64,000 nucleotides of DNA from Acanthosepion pharaonis. Lineage: Eukaryota > Mollusca > Cephalopoda > Sepiida > Sepiidae. Position numbers and translations under genes: made by a program. The notes under the pieces were generated by a model. The model was given only the letters and a program-made list of their open reading frames with translations, was not told the origin of the DNA and searched no databases. This document shows positions 10,681 to 22,454 of this stretch, one piece after another. Each line of letters starts with the position of its first letter. Within the stretch, counting starts at the first letter, position 1. The stretch spans positions 383,501 to 447,500 of the forward strand of contig CAHIKZ030004545.1 of assembly GCA_903632075.3 (NCBI GenBank), in the 5' to 3' direction.

Positions 10681-11850
10681 CATTAATTTTCAATGTTTTC
10701 ACTAACTTAAGCTATACCTTGAAATAATTGGAAATCTGTGAAAAAATCGAAAGTCTCCAGGCGATAACTTTACTGAAAACAACCAGCCTAATGATGAAGG
10801 TGCTAGATAATCGAGTAGGTTGTCTGTCCAGATATATCCAAGTTATTAATGGCGCGAAAACTCAATAAGAAGGAAAGAGAAAAGAAAGCATTAGAGAAAT
10901 AAAAAAAAAAATAAATAAATTGCACTAATTATAACAAAGACTTAAAAGTACCATATTGGATTTGTGATTTACATTTTCGCTGGCAAATATTAATTATCTA
11001 AAGTATTGGGGATCAAAAAAACTAATTACTGCTTAAAGAAAGTTGCCAAATTGTATACAATATTGACCCCCACAATAAGTTGCTTCATACGCTGCTCTAG
11101 TTTTCTCTGAAGTGTGGGCTTTTTCATACTTTGTATTGGCATTAAACTACAGAGAATATATCGAACACTCCCTGCACTTTTGGATGAGGAAACACACGCG
11201 GACACTGACATTCTCATCATATTGAACAAGTTCAATAATCAGCTAATATATTCAAAGCCTCTGAAAATGCATTCATTAAGAAGACAATAATCGAATGAAA
11301 TTCTCTATCGGCGCCGACGACTAATTTCTTACCAAATATATTTGCAATTCGTTTCCGTCACCCAAAACAGTCACGTTGATCTAAAGTTAATGAGAGGTGA
11401 CCCACATTTTGCCAATAGCCGATGAGGCTAGAAAACATTGTTTGTCGCATAGATCTGTTGTTTTGGAAATGTTTCTCTAAACTCGAAAAGATCTAAGCGA
11501 ATAAGAGCTTCTTCCCGAGAAACGCTACCGAGATTATGTTTTCTTGATCACTATAATCTTATGTTCTTCAAGTCCTTATTCAGTTACCCTCTACCTTGAG
11601 TGTCTCTTGGGCTCTTATATTCGGTGGACATTTAGTAAAAAAAAAATGCTAAAATATAAATACTTCAAATTTTTGTATTACAATTAGGAAAAGTCGGTGC
11701 TAAATAACATTCAATTTTTTTTATTATTTCCTATCCCAAAGGCACCTGTCAGAGGAGCCGAGAATAGGCTGACTCTGTCTCCTGTAAAGTGGGTAAGATC
11801 CCGCTAAAGAATATATGTCCCGGGTGGATGCATGACTCCTGTATACACCC
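10681..11850. other. Stretch with nothing firmly recognised
   Basis: A minus-strand open frame of 69 codons (11026-11235) has no motif I recognise and no paired copy here. Confidence 0.4.
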
Positions 11851-11854
11851 GGAC

Positions 11855-12235
11855 GATTTTTTATCTATAAATTCAATTATAAACCTGATTAACGTTTAGT
11901 TATAAACCGAAGTAAGAACCTGCCAAATATTTACCTATAGACCAGAGTATTTACCTGATCAATATTTACATATAGACTCAAGTATAACCTTCAACAATGT
12001 TTACCTATATGCTAGAGTATTTACCTGATCAATGTTTCAGTCATAAATCCGACCAACGTTTACTTATAGACCCAAGTATAAACTTTTCAAATGTTTATCT
12101 ATAGATCAGAGTATTTACTCTTACATATAGACTCAAGTATTAACCCGAATAATCCTTACCCAATGACCGAAGTATAAACTTGACCAATGTTGACATACAG
12201 AATCAAATATCATAAAAATAAAGCTATTTCAATAT
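11855..12235 (+). repeat. Diverged 35-bp minisatellite, about 11 units
   Basis: Units follow the pattern YTATAGACYNRAGTATWWAC, then CTGATCAATRTTTAC. Two variants tend to alternate: one with GAGTATTTACCTGATCAA and one with CAAGTATAAACTT..CAA. Units around 12040 and 12110 are short, so the array has lost material. No coding role is evident. Confidence 0.8.
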
Positions 12236-12759
12236 TAAATAATACACTAACGGTTGATATATTGACCGTCTGCTGTTATGTACATCTGTGGATCTCTCCT
12301 CTTTGGACAACAGAAAGACAGTTGCATTTTGAACATTGATTGGAAATCGTGTAGCCAACTCGAGGTCGGATGGAACCTGACCACTCTTTTTTTTTTTACA
12401 CAGATAATGCCGTTGTCCTTTGTCCTCGGCGTATCACGTGTCTCATAATACATCACAGCTTGCAAACGACTGATGCGTGTAATTCAAAAAAAAAAAAAAA
12501 CGCGCGCTTAAGAAAAAATGTTTCACGAAAACTTCGCAGCTTACCCTATACGAGTAATTAAAAAAAAAACACAAGAAGTCATTCTTCAATTCAAGTATCA
12601 CAAAATCTTCACTAGAATGTACGAATGAGATATTTATATACACACAAAAAATTTCCTATTTTTATCTCCTTCCTAAATAGTTTTGATAAGACAATAAAAC
12701 GCAATTGTCATATATAAATATTGTTTGTAATTTACTATCGAAATGTATTGTCTCTTGAC

Positions 12760-13260
12760 TTGTCTGTCATAAACTACACCCGATAGCATGGCCTCTCATC
12801 GGAAGATTGAAGTTTTTGAGGAGCGTGGAACTAACTCTTAAATAATGTTGTTCCCAGGTCTACCCTGATGCGAGGTGGTAGCACCTGTTAGGTCCCATAT
12901 ATAGGAAAATAGTGACCCCCCCCCAGCAAAACACTATAAAAGTAAAAAATATTTTAATAATAAAAATACCAGCAATACATTTTTATATAAAGGATCGACA
13001 ATACATGCCCAGAAATACATTTTATCTGTAGTTGAAGGCATACAATTGCATTCAAAATATGCTTAGTCCAATCCAAAAAAATGTGTTCAAATTATTTAGA
13101 ATTTGACATTAAATAACCCATAAGCAGAAAAGCTGAGTATTATCTACCATGTATTCAATTGTGAAAGAAGAATAAAATACTATATTTTGTTACTTCAAAT
13201 CTCCCCACAAAATTAAATTTCACCTATAAATCACTAATAAAGAGTTGATATGCCGTTAAA
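12760..13260 (+). repeat. Dispersed repeat, copy 1, with a short internal minisatellite
   Basis: This aligns in direct orientation with 30940-31600. Shared blocks include ATCGGAAGATT..AGTTTTTGAG against ATCGGGAGATT..GTTTTGAG, GGTRGTAGCACCTGTTAGG against GGTCATAGCACCGATTAGG, and an ACACTA...AGTAAAAAATATTTT block. At 12945-13050 about three units resembling CCAGCAATACATTTTTATA are present; copy 2 has about seven. A G/C homopolymer lies at 12917-12925. The family is unknown. Confidence 0.6.
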
Positions 13261-13835
13261 CAAATTTCTAAACCTCCACGAAATATCTAAAAAGAATAAT
13301 AATAAACTGGCGATCCCAAAAATCAAAAAAGACCCCCCACGAAAAAATGAAAGATTAAAAAAAACGAAGCAAAAATTTCGATATACGGCTACCTTACATA
13401 CTTTATCTAGTGTCGTACATAGCTTAGGTTCGTTAATATCTCTAATACAATGTATATCTGATTAAGATTAATCTACATAAACCTGTTTCTAATAGCCGCA
13501 AACTTTTGCTCAGTTCATAAACAACATTTTCACTTGAACATATTCTGGATTTGTCTACAAAGAAAAAAATAGATCCAGTAGAAATTTGTTCCATTCTTAA
13601 TTAAGCTTCCTAAAATTCACTACAGATGTTACTGATTCGTAAATGAGCCACACGCTAAGCACATCATTAGAGAAATTATTCTAAATATCCCAGCCCTAGA
13701 TTCTGCTTTGAACATTTGCAATTTGACTAATCAGCAGAAAATTTCAAATTGACCACAAGAGCAAGCACCATATCTTCTACAACTGTGTATACACATGTAA
13801 AAACCGGGTTTATGTTCCAAGCTTTTCCGGTAGCA

Positions 13836-13880
13836 AAATTAAGGATTGAACGTATACATTGGTATAGGTTCAATCCTTAT
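13836..13880. other. Short hairpin
   Basis: TAAGGATTGAAC and GTTCAATCCTTA form a 12-bp perfect stem around a 16-base loop. It could be an end-to-end relic of a small palindromic element. No function is evident. Confidence 0.5.
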
Positions 13881-14195
13881 GCAAACAACGCTAGTAATGG
13901 CTGCCCGCGACGTGAATGAATCCGAATTTTCACTGTCGATAACTCCAAAACGGTAGATTTTATCAAATGTATCAAGTCAGATTCGAATGGAGCATGTACA
14001 ATTACACATAAATGCAAGTATTCTGGATATTTTTTTGTTCTTCGTCAGGTAGAACTTCGTCATGGTGGGTAGAATTTGAAAAAAAATGTTTCACAGTATA
14101 CACTTTCCTAAATGAGGAAACGAACTATTTGAATGAGAAAAGAGAACTTTTTTCCTGAAATTTTCCATAATTCAATATAAAGCGTCGTAATAATA

Positions 14196-14275
14196 TTAGG
14201 TTGATGCAAAAATAATGTCGTTTTTTGACGTTAAGTTGAACGTCAAAAAACGATATTATTTTTGCACCAACCTAA
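14196..14275. mobile_element. 80-bp mariner-type palindromic MITE (MADE1-like)
   Basis: An exact 80-base unit flanked by TA on both sides (14194-14195 and 14276-14277). It has two 37-base inverted arms with only two mismatches around a 6-base centre, AAGTTG. The end reads TTAGGTTGATGCAAAAATAA on the left and TTAGGTTGGTGCAAAAATAA on the complement of the right. This is the architecture, length and terminal sequence known for human MADE1, a short derivative of the Hsmar1 mariner. TA duplication and TTAGGTTG ends place it with cecropia-type mariners. Transcribed, it would make an almost perfect hairpin. Confidence 0.9.
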
Positions 14276-14726
14276 TAAATGATAAAGATTTGGTTTTGTG
14301 TATTTAGTACTTAAGGCGGACTTATTATAATTACAGACAAGGTACACGTATTTTAGTAATTTAATGCAATATATGTTATGTAGTTATTTATTAAGTGAAT
14401 TACTAAACGTAGCTTAGATTTGGAATTAGGCCGCAAGTATCGGGGTTCAGTTTTGGATTGAAGTCACGACTTCATCGGATATAGCGAGATAAACTTGGCC
14501 TACGTTGAAATGTTGATATTCATTAAGGCAAGCCTAACGTATCGGAACAACTATATATAGGGAAAACGGTGCAGGAAAATTGAGTTTTACCAATCTTTCA
14601 GACAGGAAGATCTGCCTGGCTACCTGACATCAAGACCTACAGTTGAAATCCTATTTTGTTTACCTGATCTTGGAGGTGATCTTGACCACTGGCACCAGTG
14701 GAAATAGGTAGCGCTCCAAGTCGCAG

Positions 14727-14782
14727 ATATCTTCTTCTTCTTCTTCTTCTTCTTCTTCTTCTTCTTCTTCTGTCGTAGTAGT

Positions 14783-14826
<44 letters not shown>
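14727..14826 (+). repeat. (CTT)n and (AAT)n trinucleotide repeats
   Basis: About 14 CTT units at 14730-14771, a short gap, then about 14 AAT units at 14784-14826. They flank the sequence TGTCGTAGTAGT. Confidence 0.95.
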
Positions 14827-14827
<1 letters not shown>

Positions 14828-15254
14828 TAAAAAGAGCGCGATTTAAGAAAAGAAAAAAAAACAATGTGTGACAATGTTAAAGAATATTTCAACAAAATGT
14901 TTGTCATCTTCCATTTATTTTTTTAGATTTGAAGCATACAAATATAAAAAATCTACAAAAAATAATTTTTCATCGTTACAAACGTTGCTTCTCTTGTAAT
15001 GAAAAAAAAAATGGCTGTGCTGGTAAGCAACGCGTCAAAACGAATGAGACGCCACCAGCGTGAAGGCATGAAACTGAAATCTGCTTAATATGATGATAAT
15101 CTCGTTCATCTCTGAGTTTTCTCTTAGTTGATTAGTTACTAAAAGGAAACAATCAAACGGATTAGTATAAATTTTATGGAACATTTCTATCATTCTGTTC
15201 ATTTTCCCAGGGCGGGAAGTTAGTAGTTTGCATACGTACTTATCCGCATGCGTT

Positions 15255-15623
15255 TTAATGGTCGCAAGTTCGGTAGACTATGAATATTTTTTTCAGAATG
15301 TGCACTTTGAGATGCTTGTCGAAATTAAACTCTTCTGTAATAGAGTGTTCTATATGATCCTTTGATGCCACATTGTTGTGCCTGACATCATATCTTCTGT
15401 ATCCGTTGAATCTTTTATTTAATATTTCCGTTGTGCAACCCCAATCAATCAAGTCACATTGGCCGGCGTATATTAAATGTGAGTCAGTACAATTGCCAAC
15501 TTCTGTAGAAATCGTGATGTTTTTCTTTGAATTTGCGATAGAATTAACTTGACTCATTTTTTTTTTTTTTTTTGACAACGAACAAGGTTTTCCTCTTCTA
15601 TGAGTGTTTTTTTTGGAGCACAA
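15255..15623 (-). pseudogene. GIY-YIG endonuclease fragment, Penelope-like retroelement
   Basis: The minus-strand open frame of about 122 codons ends LKVHILKKIFIVYRTCDH. Its middle reads SHLIYAGQCDLIDWGCTTEI, then LNKRFNGYRRYDVRHNNVA. The order IY..., (Y)IGCT, L-x-x-R-F...H fits a GIY-YIG nuclease as found at the C-terminus of Penelope-like elements, with the family YIG changed to DWG. The apparent N-terminus is a poly-lysine run from a homopolymer at about 15560-15577, where a frameshift is likely. No reverse transcriptase lies upstream. It differs from the 8248 fragment, so two subfamilies are represented. Not functional. Confidence 0.6.
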
Positions 15624-15779
15624 CGATCCAAAAATCTAATGTTATTATCAATGTGGACGCTTACATTTGTTAAAATTTGTTTGATGTTTTTATTTCTTTT
15701 AAAAGAAACTATAGGCGGGTTGGGAAAATATCCTGGTTAAAACGCGGATATTTTGGTGCGAGTGTTCATGGCTGTCAGA

Positions 15780-15860
15780 TTATTATTATTATTATTATTA
15801 TTAATGGTAATAATAATGATTATTATTTTTATAATCATTACTTTTACTGCTACTACTACC
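15780..15860 (+). repeat. (ATT)n-rich trinucleotide tract
   Basis: ATTATT runs at 15780-15803, then diverged TAATAATGATTATT and TACTACTACC segments. Confidence 0.85.
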
Positions 15861-15954
15861 GCTAATATCATATATAATGTTGATTTTGTTACCATTCAAA
15901 ATGGCAACGATTTTATCTTCTGCTTCTATCTGCTTGTCCATTAAAGGCGAGGAC

Positions 15955-16802
15955 GATCATGGCTTTCGCCGACATACTGTCCTTTATAGCTCTTTTAAAT
16001 TTTTGTCTTTTTGCTATCCCTCCTAATCCTTGTTCTGCTAATCATTTACACAAGCTCGTTAAGTAGGTTATTCATTGCTGTCCTCTGTCTCACTTGCCTT
16101 CAGTATATCCCGTGAGGGTCAAATTCTCTAAGCCCTCTTTACTCATTTCTATAGAAATTTCAGTTATCTCTTTCTAAGTATAAGTGTCTCTTTTTCCATT
16201 TTCCTTAAAGAACCCAGGTTGCTCAGGTGTTCAATCCATGGTATTTTTAGCATGCCTCAGTTTTCTTCTTCATCTGTGAGGAGAATTTCCAGCATTCACT
16301 GCCATATAGCAGGACCGATATTACAGCATTCTTGTTTTGTTTTTTTCTAACGAAAAATTCCCGCTTTTTGCTTAGCTTTACGAAGGCGTCTTTCGCTTTC
16401 CCGATGCGTCTTCGGATTTAGGTGTTGCTTTTTCCATCTTCTCTTGAAACAATTCCTAGATATTGAATTTTTTGTACTTGATTCATTTTGTTATCTCCAA
16501 TTTGTAGCTCTTATCTTCGGCTTTTCCTTTCGCTGACAATAAAACATTCTGTCTTCTTACAACTGACGGATAATCTTTTCTTCTCGCTTCCATTTACTAC
16601 CTTCTCTAGGAATGCCTGTAGTCCACTTTCTGTGTCAGCTGTCAACACGGTATCATCTTCATATCTCAGATTGTTCAGATTGTTGTCGCTAGTAATGAAT
16701 CTTGATAGGTCTTCTTATTCTCTTGGGATCGCCTCGCTATAAAGGTTGAATACATTCGGTGACAAGACGTACCTTTACCTTACAAGCCTTTCTATTTTTG
16801 TG
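15955..16802 (-). pseudogene. RTE-like LINE reverse-transcriptase fragment
   Basis: Reading from 16790 downwards on the minus strand, conserved reverse-transcriptase motifs appear in order: VLSPNVFNLYSEAIPRE (after the RQG motif), LRYEDDTVLTADTESGL (catalytic YADD region, here YEDD), LQAFLEKVVNGSEKK, LSVSCKKTECFIV and QYLGIVSREDGKSNT. The end carries the family's 3' block (CGATCATGG, 15962). Frameshifts break the frame and the region before VLSP is missing, as expected for a 5'-truncated insertion. It belongs with 19598-20705, 44816-45640 and 47210-47515. Confidence 0.8.
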
Positions 16803-17790
16803 TCGTGATATAAACTAGTCATAGGATTATTAAATGATTTCTTGCCAATAAAGTTTCAGAATTTGCTAAAATTTAGAACTACCGTTATGTTATAAAATTC
16901 CATTATGAGGGAGCCTTCCCTGAACACAAAAACAAAAAAAAATAAATATAACAAAATAAAAAACACAATGTAATTCAGAACCAGGTCTTTTGTGTGGCTT
17001 ATAAAAATCGACTTCCGGCCTCGTTATGAAATACCTGAACCCATAACGGAAGAGATATCTAAGCTGGAGCTCCCCTGAAAAAAGGATTCAAGATGTGGAC
17101 ATCTTGAATCCAGACGTAAACAATTATCTCTCCTCATCTTCCATATAACCTCTTTTATTGATACCACACACCACAATCAGTAACACTGTGTCTTTAGTGG
17201 CTCTCGAGCCGTGTATTGGGGGAATTCGAGCATTAAAGTGAAGTTGCAAATTTTTAATTCTCAGCGTTCCAAATATTAATTTAATGTTCTAACACTGAAA
17301 TATTCATACCAGTTAATGTTATACTTTTTTTTCTCTTTCTTGAAATTAAAAACAGATAATATTTTTCATTTTCTGTCAATGCGGAAAGATAAAACCAAGT
17401 CTTTTTTTTTTTTTTTTTTTTTTTTTGATAAAATGAAGCTTCTGTTAATAACCTAAGAAGCTATTACAACGAACACGACATAATTCTTAGATGAGGCTTT
17501 TCTTTGTTAGGATTTTAACAAGGTTTTCTTTTAGCTAATTGCTGCTGTTATCAAAACGCACTCGCTCGATACATTCTACGACAGTTAATGCAAGCAGCTC
17601 TAATTGCTAATAAAAAAAAAGAAATAGTTCCAGCGAGTCTTCTATATTCTTAAACTAGGATGTGATGTCCATGTCGCAAAGAAGAGTTAAAGGCATGACA
17701 AACAGCTTTTAATTTCGATTTATTCACACCATTTTATTTCTTTAAAATCTACTGCTACTAGTAGATATTAAAGAAAGAATAGTAATAATG
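16803..17790. other. AT-rich stretch with a 12-bp hairpin
   Basis: At 17084-17111, GGATTCAAGATG and CATCTTGAATCC form a perfect stem with a 4-base loop. A poly-T run lies at 17401-17426. Nothing else was recognised. Confidence 0.5.
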
Positions 17791-17805
17791 GTTGTAGTAG
17801 TAGTC

Positions 17806-18152
17806 ATCTTAGGGACACTGTGGAATAATGGATAGCGGCTCGGATTAAGGAATCGGGAGAGCAGAGTTCGAATTCCAGTCGTGTTCATTCCATTCTCTTA
17901 CGTGCTAATCCCCTTGATATATCCATCAGTCCTCCTCCCACAAATCACAGCTATCGACAAATAGAATGACAGGCGGGGTTCTATAGCTTTGGTTGGCGAG
18001 TAGTCTAGAAGAGGAACTTTGAATTCAAACCAACCTGGAGTGAGTTGAGGAGCTCTGTCAGACTCTCTTTCCCAGGAACTACCACTAATGCAGCGGAAGC
18101 ATGTCATGTGATGCCGCTTCGATCCTAATGGTTTACGGGACTCGCGTTCGTC
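17806..18152 (+). mobile_element. tRNA-derived SINE (family 1), near full length
   Basis: The head has TGGAATAATGGATAGCGGCT (A-box region) and GCAGAGTTCGAATTCCAG (B-box region, matching GTTCGANTCC). The body shares TTACGTGCTAAT with the copies at 30-235, 29425-29700 and 61318-61585. The 10-base flank AGTAGTAGTC occurs at 17796-17805 and 18153-18162 and may be the target-site duplication, although it is simple-sequence-like. Length is about 347 bases. Confidence 0.75.
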
Positions 18153-18351
18153 AGTAGTAGTCTAACAATATGTGAATTCTCAAAGAAAAAGTTTCTTCTT
18201 TTTTTATATACTAAAGCTCACCAAATGTAAGGCTCGAGAGCTGCTCAAGGAAGAGAGTTACTGAATATGTAAGAATGTAAATAAGTAAGAGGAGTTATTA
18301 GGAAGTGAATATTATGAGTGTAAACTGGTTAGATAACGATTGACCCTTGAC

Positions 18352-18612
18352 TTGAGCACACATGGCCAAGTGGATACAGACGTTGGTAAGATCCAGTGAC
18401 TAGACCCAAAGAGTTGTGAGTTCAATACCAGGCCACAGCAGTGGTGAACAAAAAGTTGGAGACTTGAGTTAAAGGGAAATAACAGAGACACCCGGAAGAG
18501 GCATGACACGTGGAACTAGAACAATCTACCCGGGTTGACTAAATAAAGGGTTCGAAACATTGTGAATATGACAATGATGATGACAACAGTCCGAATAATG
18601 TACATAATACAG
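18352..18612 (+). mobile_element. tRNA-derived SINE (family 2)
   Basis: It begins CACACATGGCCAAGTGGAT (A-box region) and carries GTGAGTTCAATACCAG (B-box region). It then shares ACTAGAACAATCTACCC, AATAAAGGGTTCGAAACATT and CAGTCCGAATAATG with 33705-33998 and the reverse copy at 45042-45370. The central AAGAAGG...CGTACAACGG part seen in those copies is missing, so this copy is internally deleted. Confidence 0.75.
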
Positions 18613-19597
18613 GTAATCCTAATAGCTCATATTAGAGACATAGACAGATATTGACTTGAAGAGTTTAAGATTGTCATATTCACAGAACTGCCGGCATGTA
18701 CGTGAGCAATTCTTGGGGAAAATTCTGTTTGAGTGGAACTTTCTTCTCTGTTCTTAACTTTGAAACACGAAGCAAATGTGATTGATTCGACACATAGCTA
18801 TTTATAACTGAGGAATAAAACTCCTCTGAACATTTGTCATGGAAATAAAGATTGATAAGTGATGGGCTGGTAACATTGAGCCTGAGGAAATGATGTTGTA
18901 GAGTGGAAAATAAGACATTTCTCACAAGACTACGTAATCAATTTTGATGGTTGAAATGTTGAGATTGAGCATATATATCTTTGGTCTAAGCAGACTCATA
19001 ATTATTTTTTTATTAGTTTTGCTTAGACACGTTGGCATGAGTTAATGGTTAAGCAAGTTTAGTCTTGTTGAATATTACTAGTGTTTTTTAGCCTTACTTC
19101 ATGCGCCATGGAAAAAGATTCAGCAGTAAATAAGTAAACAGAAAATCGATACGTCGTAAAATCAACCTAACATTTTATTAATATTGTTTTGTTTTTGTTT
19201 TTAAAACAGTAAACATGAGATAAGAACATAATCGAAATTCATAACAAATTCATAATTTCTCCATGGTTTACCGGCCCTTGCGTATTTACTAACCGAACTA
19301 GCGGTCGGTGTTCGAGCACTGGACAAAAAACACTATTTTATATATTTTCTTTTTGATGCAATACTATTGCGATTCATATTCTCTGCCATTTGTTTTTGTA
19401 CTGTAGTACGCTAAAGCATAACCGATATTAAAGATTTATCACTCTTCTCCAGCGCTGATATATTAGATTATTCTTTCATTCATGAGAGAGATAGGTAAAA
19501 ACAAAGCAAAAACATTAATTTGAATACTGAATTAAAAAAAAAAAATCAGACACATTCTAGGCTCGAAAGATTGATTCAATACAACCTTCTTTCTTCC
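18613..19597. other. AT-rich stretch with nothing firmly recognised
   Basis: A possible B-box-like GGTGTTCGAGCAC occurs at 19299-19311, but no matching head or second copy was found. Confidence 0.35.
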
Positions 19598-20705
19598 TAT
19601 ATACCGTGTCCTTTCAGTACGAAGACGATCATGGCTCTCCACCTCCCTTTATCCCTTGCAGCTCTCAACAAGTTTCTTCCCTCTGCCACCTCCTCTAGAC
19701 CACGTTGTCATCCACTTCCTTAAGGCCGTTGTTTTCCCTTGTCTCTCTTTCCCTCTATTCAACCCCTGAGTATCAGATTTCCCAGGCCCTCCATCCTCAT
19801 TATATGTCCCAGAAACTTCAGCTGCCTCTTCCTGATGTTAAGTATAAGCCTCCTCCTTGTTTTCAACCTCCCTAAGACCTCATCGTTGCTCACACGCTCG
19901 GTCCATGATATCCTTAGCATCATTCTGTAGAACCACATCTCAGTCGCCTCGAGTCTCTTCTTCATCTTTGAGGAAATTGTCCAACATATGCTGCTGTAAA
20001 GAATGACAGATGTCACGTAACAGTTCAGTATTCTTTTCTTCGTTACCAAATACTCTGCTCAGCTTTTAGAATGAGTCCTTGGCCATCTCGATACGTCTGC
20101 GGATCTCAGTGTCGCATTTACCGTCCTCTGTCAAAACGCTTCTTAGATATTTAAACTTCCGCGTCCGCTTGATTCTAATGTTCCCGACCTGCAAATTGCA
20201 TTTCGGGCTCATCTTTTTATTGATGACCATGCATTCTGTCTTCTTGTAGTTTATGCTTAGTCTCTTCTTACATTCCGTCGCTACCTTCTGTAGGAGTTTT
20301 TTTTCTTTTTTTTTCCGTGTCTGCTATTAGTACTGTGTCATCTGCGTATCTTATGTTAAGATTGTGGCCGCCAATGCTAAGTCCCGGTAGGGTTTACAGT
20401 TTTCTCAGAATTGCCTCGTCGTATAGCTTGCACAGGTCAGGTGAGAAGATGCAGCCTTGCCTGACGCCCCTTTCTATTTTTGTATATTCTCTGGGTTCAT
20501 TCCCTATCGACATGCATGCTATTTGATGCCAGTATAAGTTCTTCATTATTCTGATATCTTTCCCGAATATATTAAGGTTGCTGAGCAGTTCCATCAGATC
20601 CTTGTAGCGTACTTTGTCTAAGACCTTTGCGTAGTCTATGAAAGATAGGGATACGTCCTTCTGCATTTCTATCGCTCTTTCTGATAGCATTCTGAGCATG
20701 ACTTT
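19598..20705 (-). pseudogene. RTE-like LINE: reverse transcriptase core and C-terminus
   Basis: The best-kept member of this family here. Reading from 20705 downwards: DVSLSFIDYAKVLDKV (motif A), ERGVRQGCIFSPDLCKLYDE (motif B), NIRYADDTVLIADTEK (catalytic YADD intact), LSINYKKTECMVIN, CWTISSKMKKRLEATEMWFY and RKRQLKFLGHIMRMEG. The endonuclease domain and the start of the reverse transcriptase are absent (5' truncation). Stops near 20045-20070 and frameshifts elsewhere kill the frame. The full protein nicks target DNA and copies its own RNA. The 3' block CGATCATGGCTCTCCAC lies at 19627-19643. Confidence 0.85.
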
Positions 20706-22290
20706 TTAATGTAAGCTTCTCGGACTTTGGGCCGGGATCAAAGTGTAGTATCTGCCTTCTGACGGACTATATTTTATTTCTCAACTCTGTTTCTGTTTCC
20801 GGACAGAACAAAAAATAAATGAGGGTTTTCAACCCTGCTGCAGCGCCTTTCTCATTGCACCAAAGATAGAAAATCTGTGGAATATCGATGTCAACCTTTG
20901 GTTGCAGGGATTGGAGAGTTTCTGAACTTGGCTCATATTCACGCGCTTGGTCTCACTACTTTAAACCTACCTTTTGCCTTAAACCGTCACCATGAATGAA
21001 GACGAGTAAATATTAAGCATAGTATATGTTCGTTCCTCATTTGAGATGGGAGAAGGCCCTTGGTACTGAAGATTCCGACATTGCAGCTGCACCTCCCACA
21101 TTGCACTAAAGGGTTGGTGTAATATCGACGCCAGTCTAACACTGGTCAAAGTGACTGGGCAATTTTTGTCTTTGACCCGTATGCCTATGAGCACCCCACA
21201 TAAAAAAAAATCGTGTTACATCCTGCCTTAATGGCGATGTGAGGTAAATAAATGTAAACCTATAACTGACTAAGGTAAGCATAATAAATACCACGAACCA
21301 CTAGTTTACCGTTTGGCCGGATCTCAAAAGATGTAATTCCTCAAATTCGTTAGGCGGCGTTACTAATGGACTTAGAAACGAGTTACTGTTAATTACTCTT
21401 CTTTTAGCTACTTTAAAAGGCGAGATGTAATTGTCACGCGAGAACTGCACTCGAAAGATCAAAATTGTAGGCATAAATTTAATGAAATTGTGCCTTCTCT
21501 TTAGTGAAATAGAATTTACAACTTTTCCGTTGTAATTAACACTCATAATTTAATTGATTCCTAATTACATCGACTTTCGTTAAGCATTTTCCAATTTGTC
21601 TTTGTGATGTGATTAGCAAACATCTTTAGGCAAAAAAGAAAAACATTACCTTTGAATATACATCATCCCGTCAAATTCTAACTACAGTATTATTTGTTAA
21701 AAATATAAAGTAAATACCGGTCCCGAATCAGAATCAAAAACAGAAAATTAACATTTGCTTCTGATCGAATCTTCAGGCGAAGAACGAAGCCCTTAATCAT
21801 CAAGAAGCTGTAAAACGTTTATCCGTTATTTTCAAATCGACTATATTGCCTCGAAGTAAGAAAAGATCCAAACAATAGGATCCCCTAAAAATTAAAGAAT
21901 TCCAACGTAGAGCATTTGTATCATTTTTAAAAATACGTACGTCTTCAGACATGTCAAACGTTAATGCTTTTAACCTACTATAAAAGACGTGTAGAAAAAC
22001 GTTTTTAATCGATGGTACACGAATTTTTCATAAGCAACTCCTTTAGAAGCAATTGTGATCAAATTTGCCTAAATCTTAAGTGAAAAAGAATAGAAAAAAT
22101 AAAACTTTTAGAATCTTTACTTGACTAATTCAGTTTTAACAATGAGAACGTTTTATTAATGGATGGTTATAAGCGAGAGGGGGTTACAATGTGCTTATTG
22201 TATTAACACTAAATACTAAATACGTTATTTTATGCAGTATACCTGATTTCTACTAGTTTAATTTCATTAAATACTCAAGCATTACACATT
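20706..22290. other. Stretch with nothing firmly recognised
   Basis: Two repeat-like blocks (about 20750-20960 and 20980-21200) share phrasing such as CATTGCACYAAAG and TATCGA-GYCA, which suggests an old duplicated repeat. No protein family was identified. Confidence 0.35.
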
Positions 22291-22294
22291 TAAG

Positions 22295-22390
22295 CGTTGA
22301 GGTCAGGAGTAAATTGAACTCACGATAGACATCCCAAGCATGAAGATACGTTGAGTGCTCAACCATTCACCGTGGCTTGAGAAAACGCAG
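22295..22390 (-). mobile_element. tRNA-like SINE head, minor family
   Basis: On the minus strand: AGCCACGGTGAATGGTTGAG (A-box-like), then about 45 bases later GTGAGTTCAATTTACTCC (weak B-box). It resembles a decayed tRNA-derived SINE head, but I have no second copy in the window. Confidence 0.45.
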
Positions 22391-22454
22391 GCGCTGAGAG
22401 GTGATTGTGAAACAAATTTTACTTATTTTTTAGGCATTGAAAGTAATATTTATT

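Noticed and set aside
11855..12235. CRISPR-like array of about 35-base repeats
   Set aside because: Units are contiguous without unique spacers and the DNA is eukaryotic, so this is a minisatellite.
15677..15944. Open frames over the (ATT)n tract
   Set aside because: Ile- and Leu-run translations of a trinucleotide repeat.
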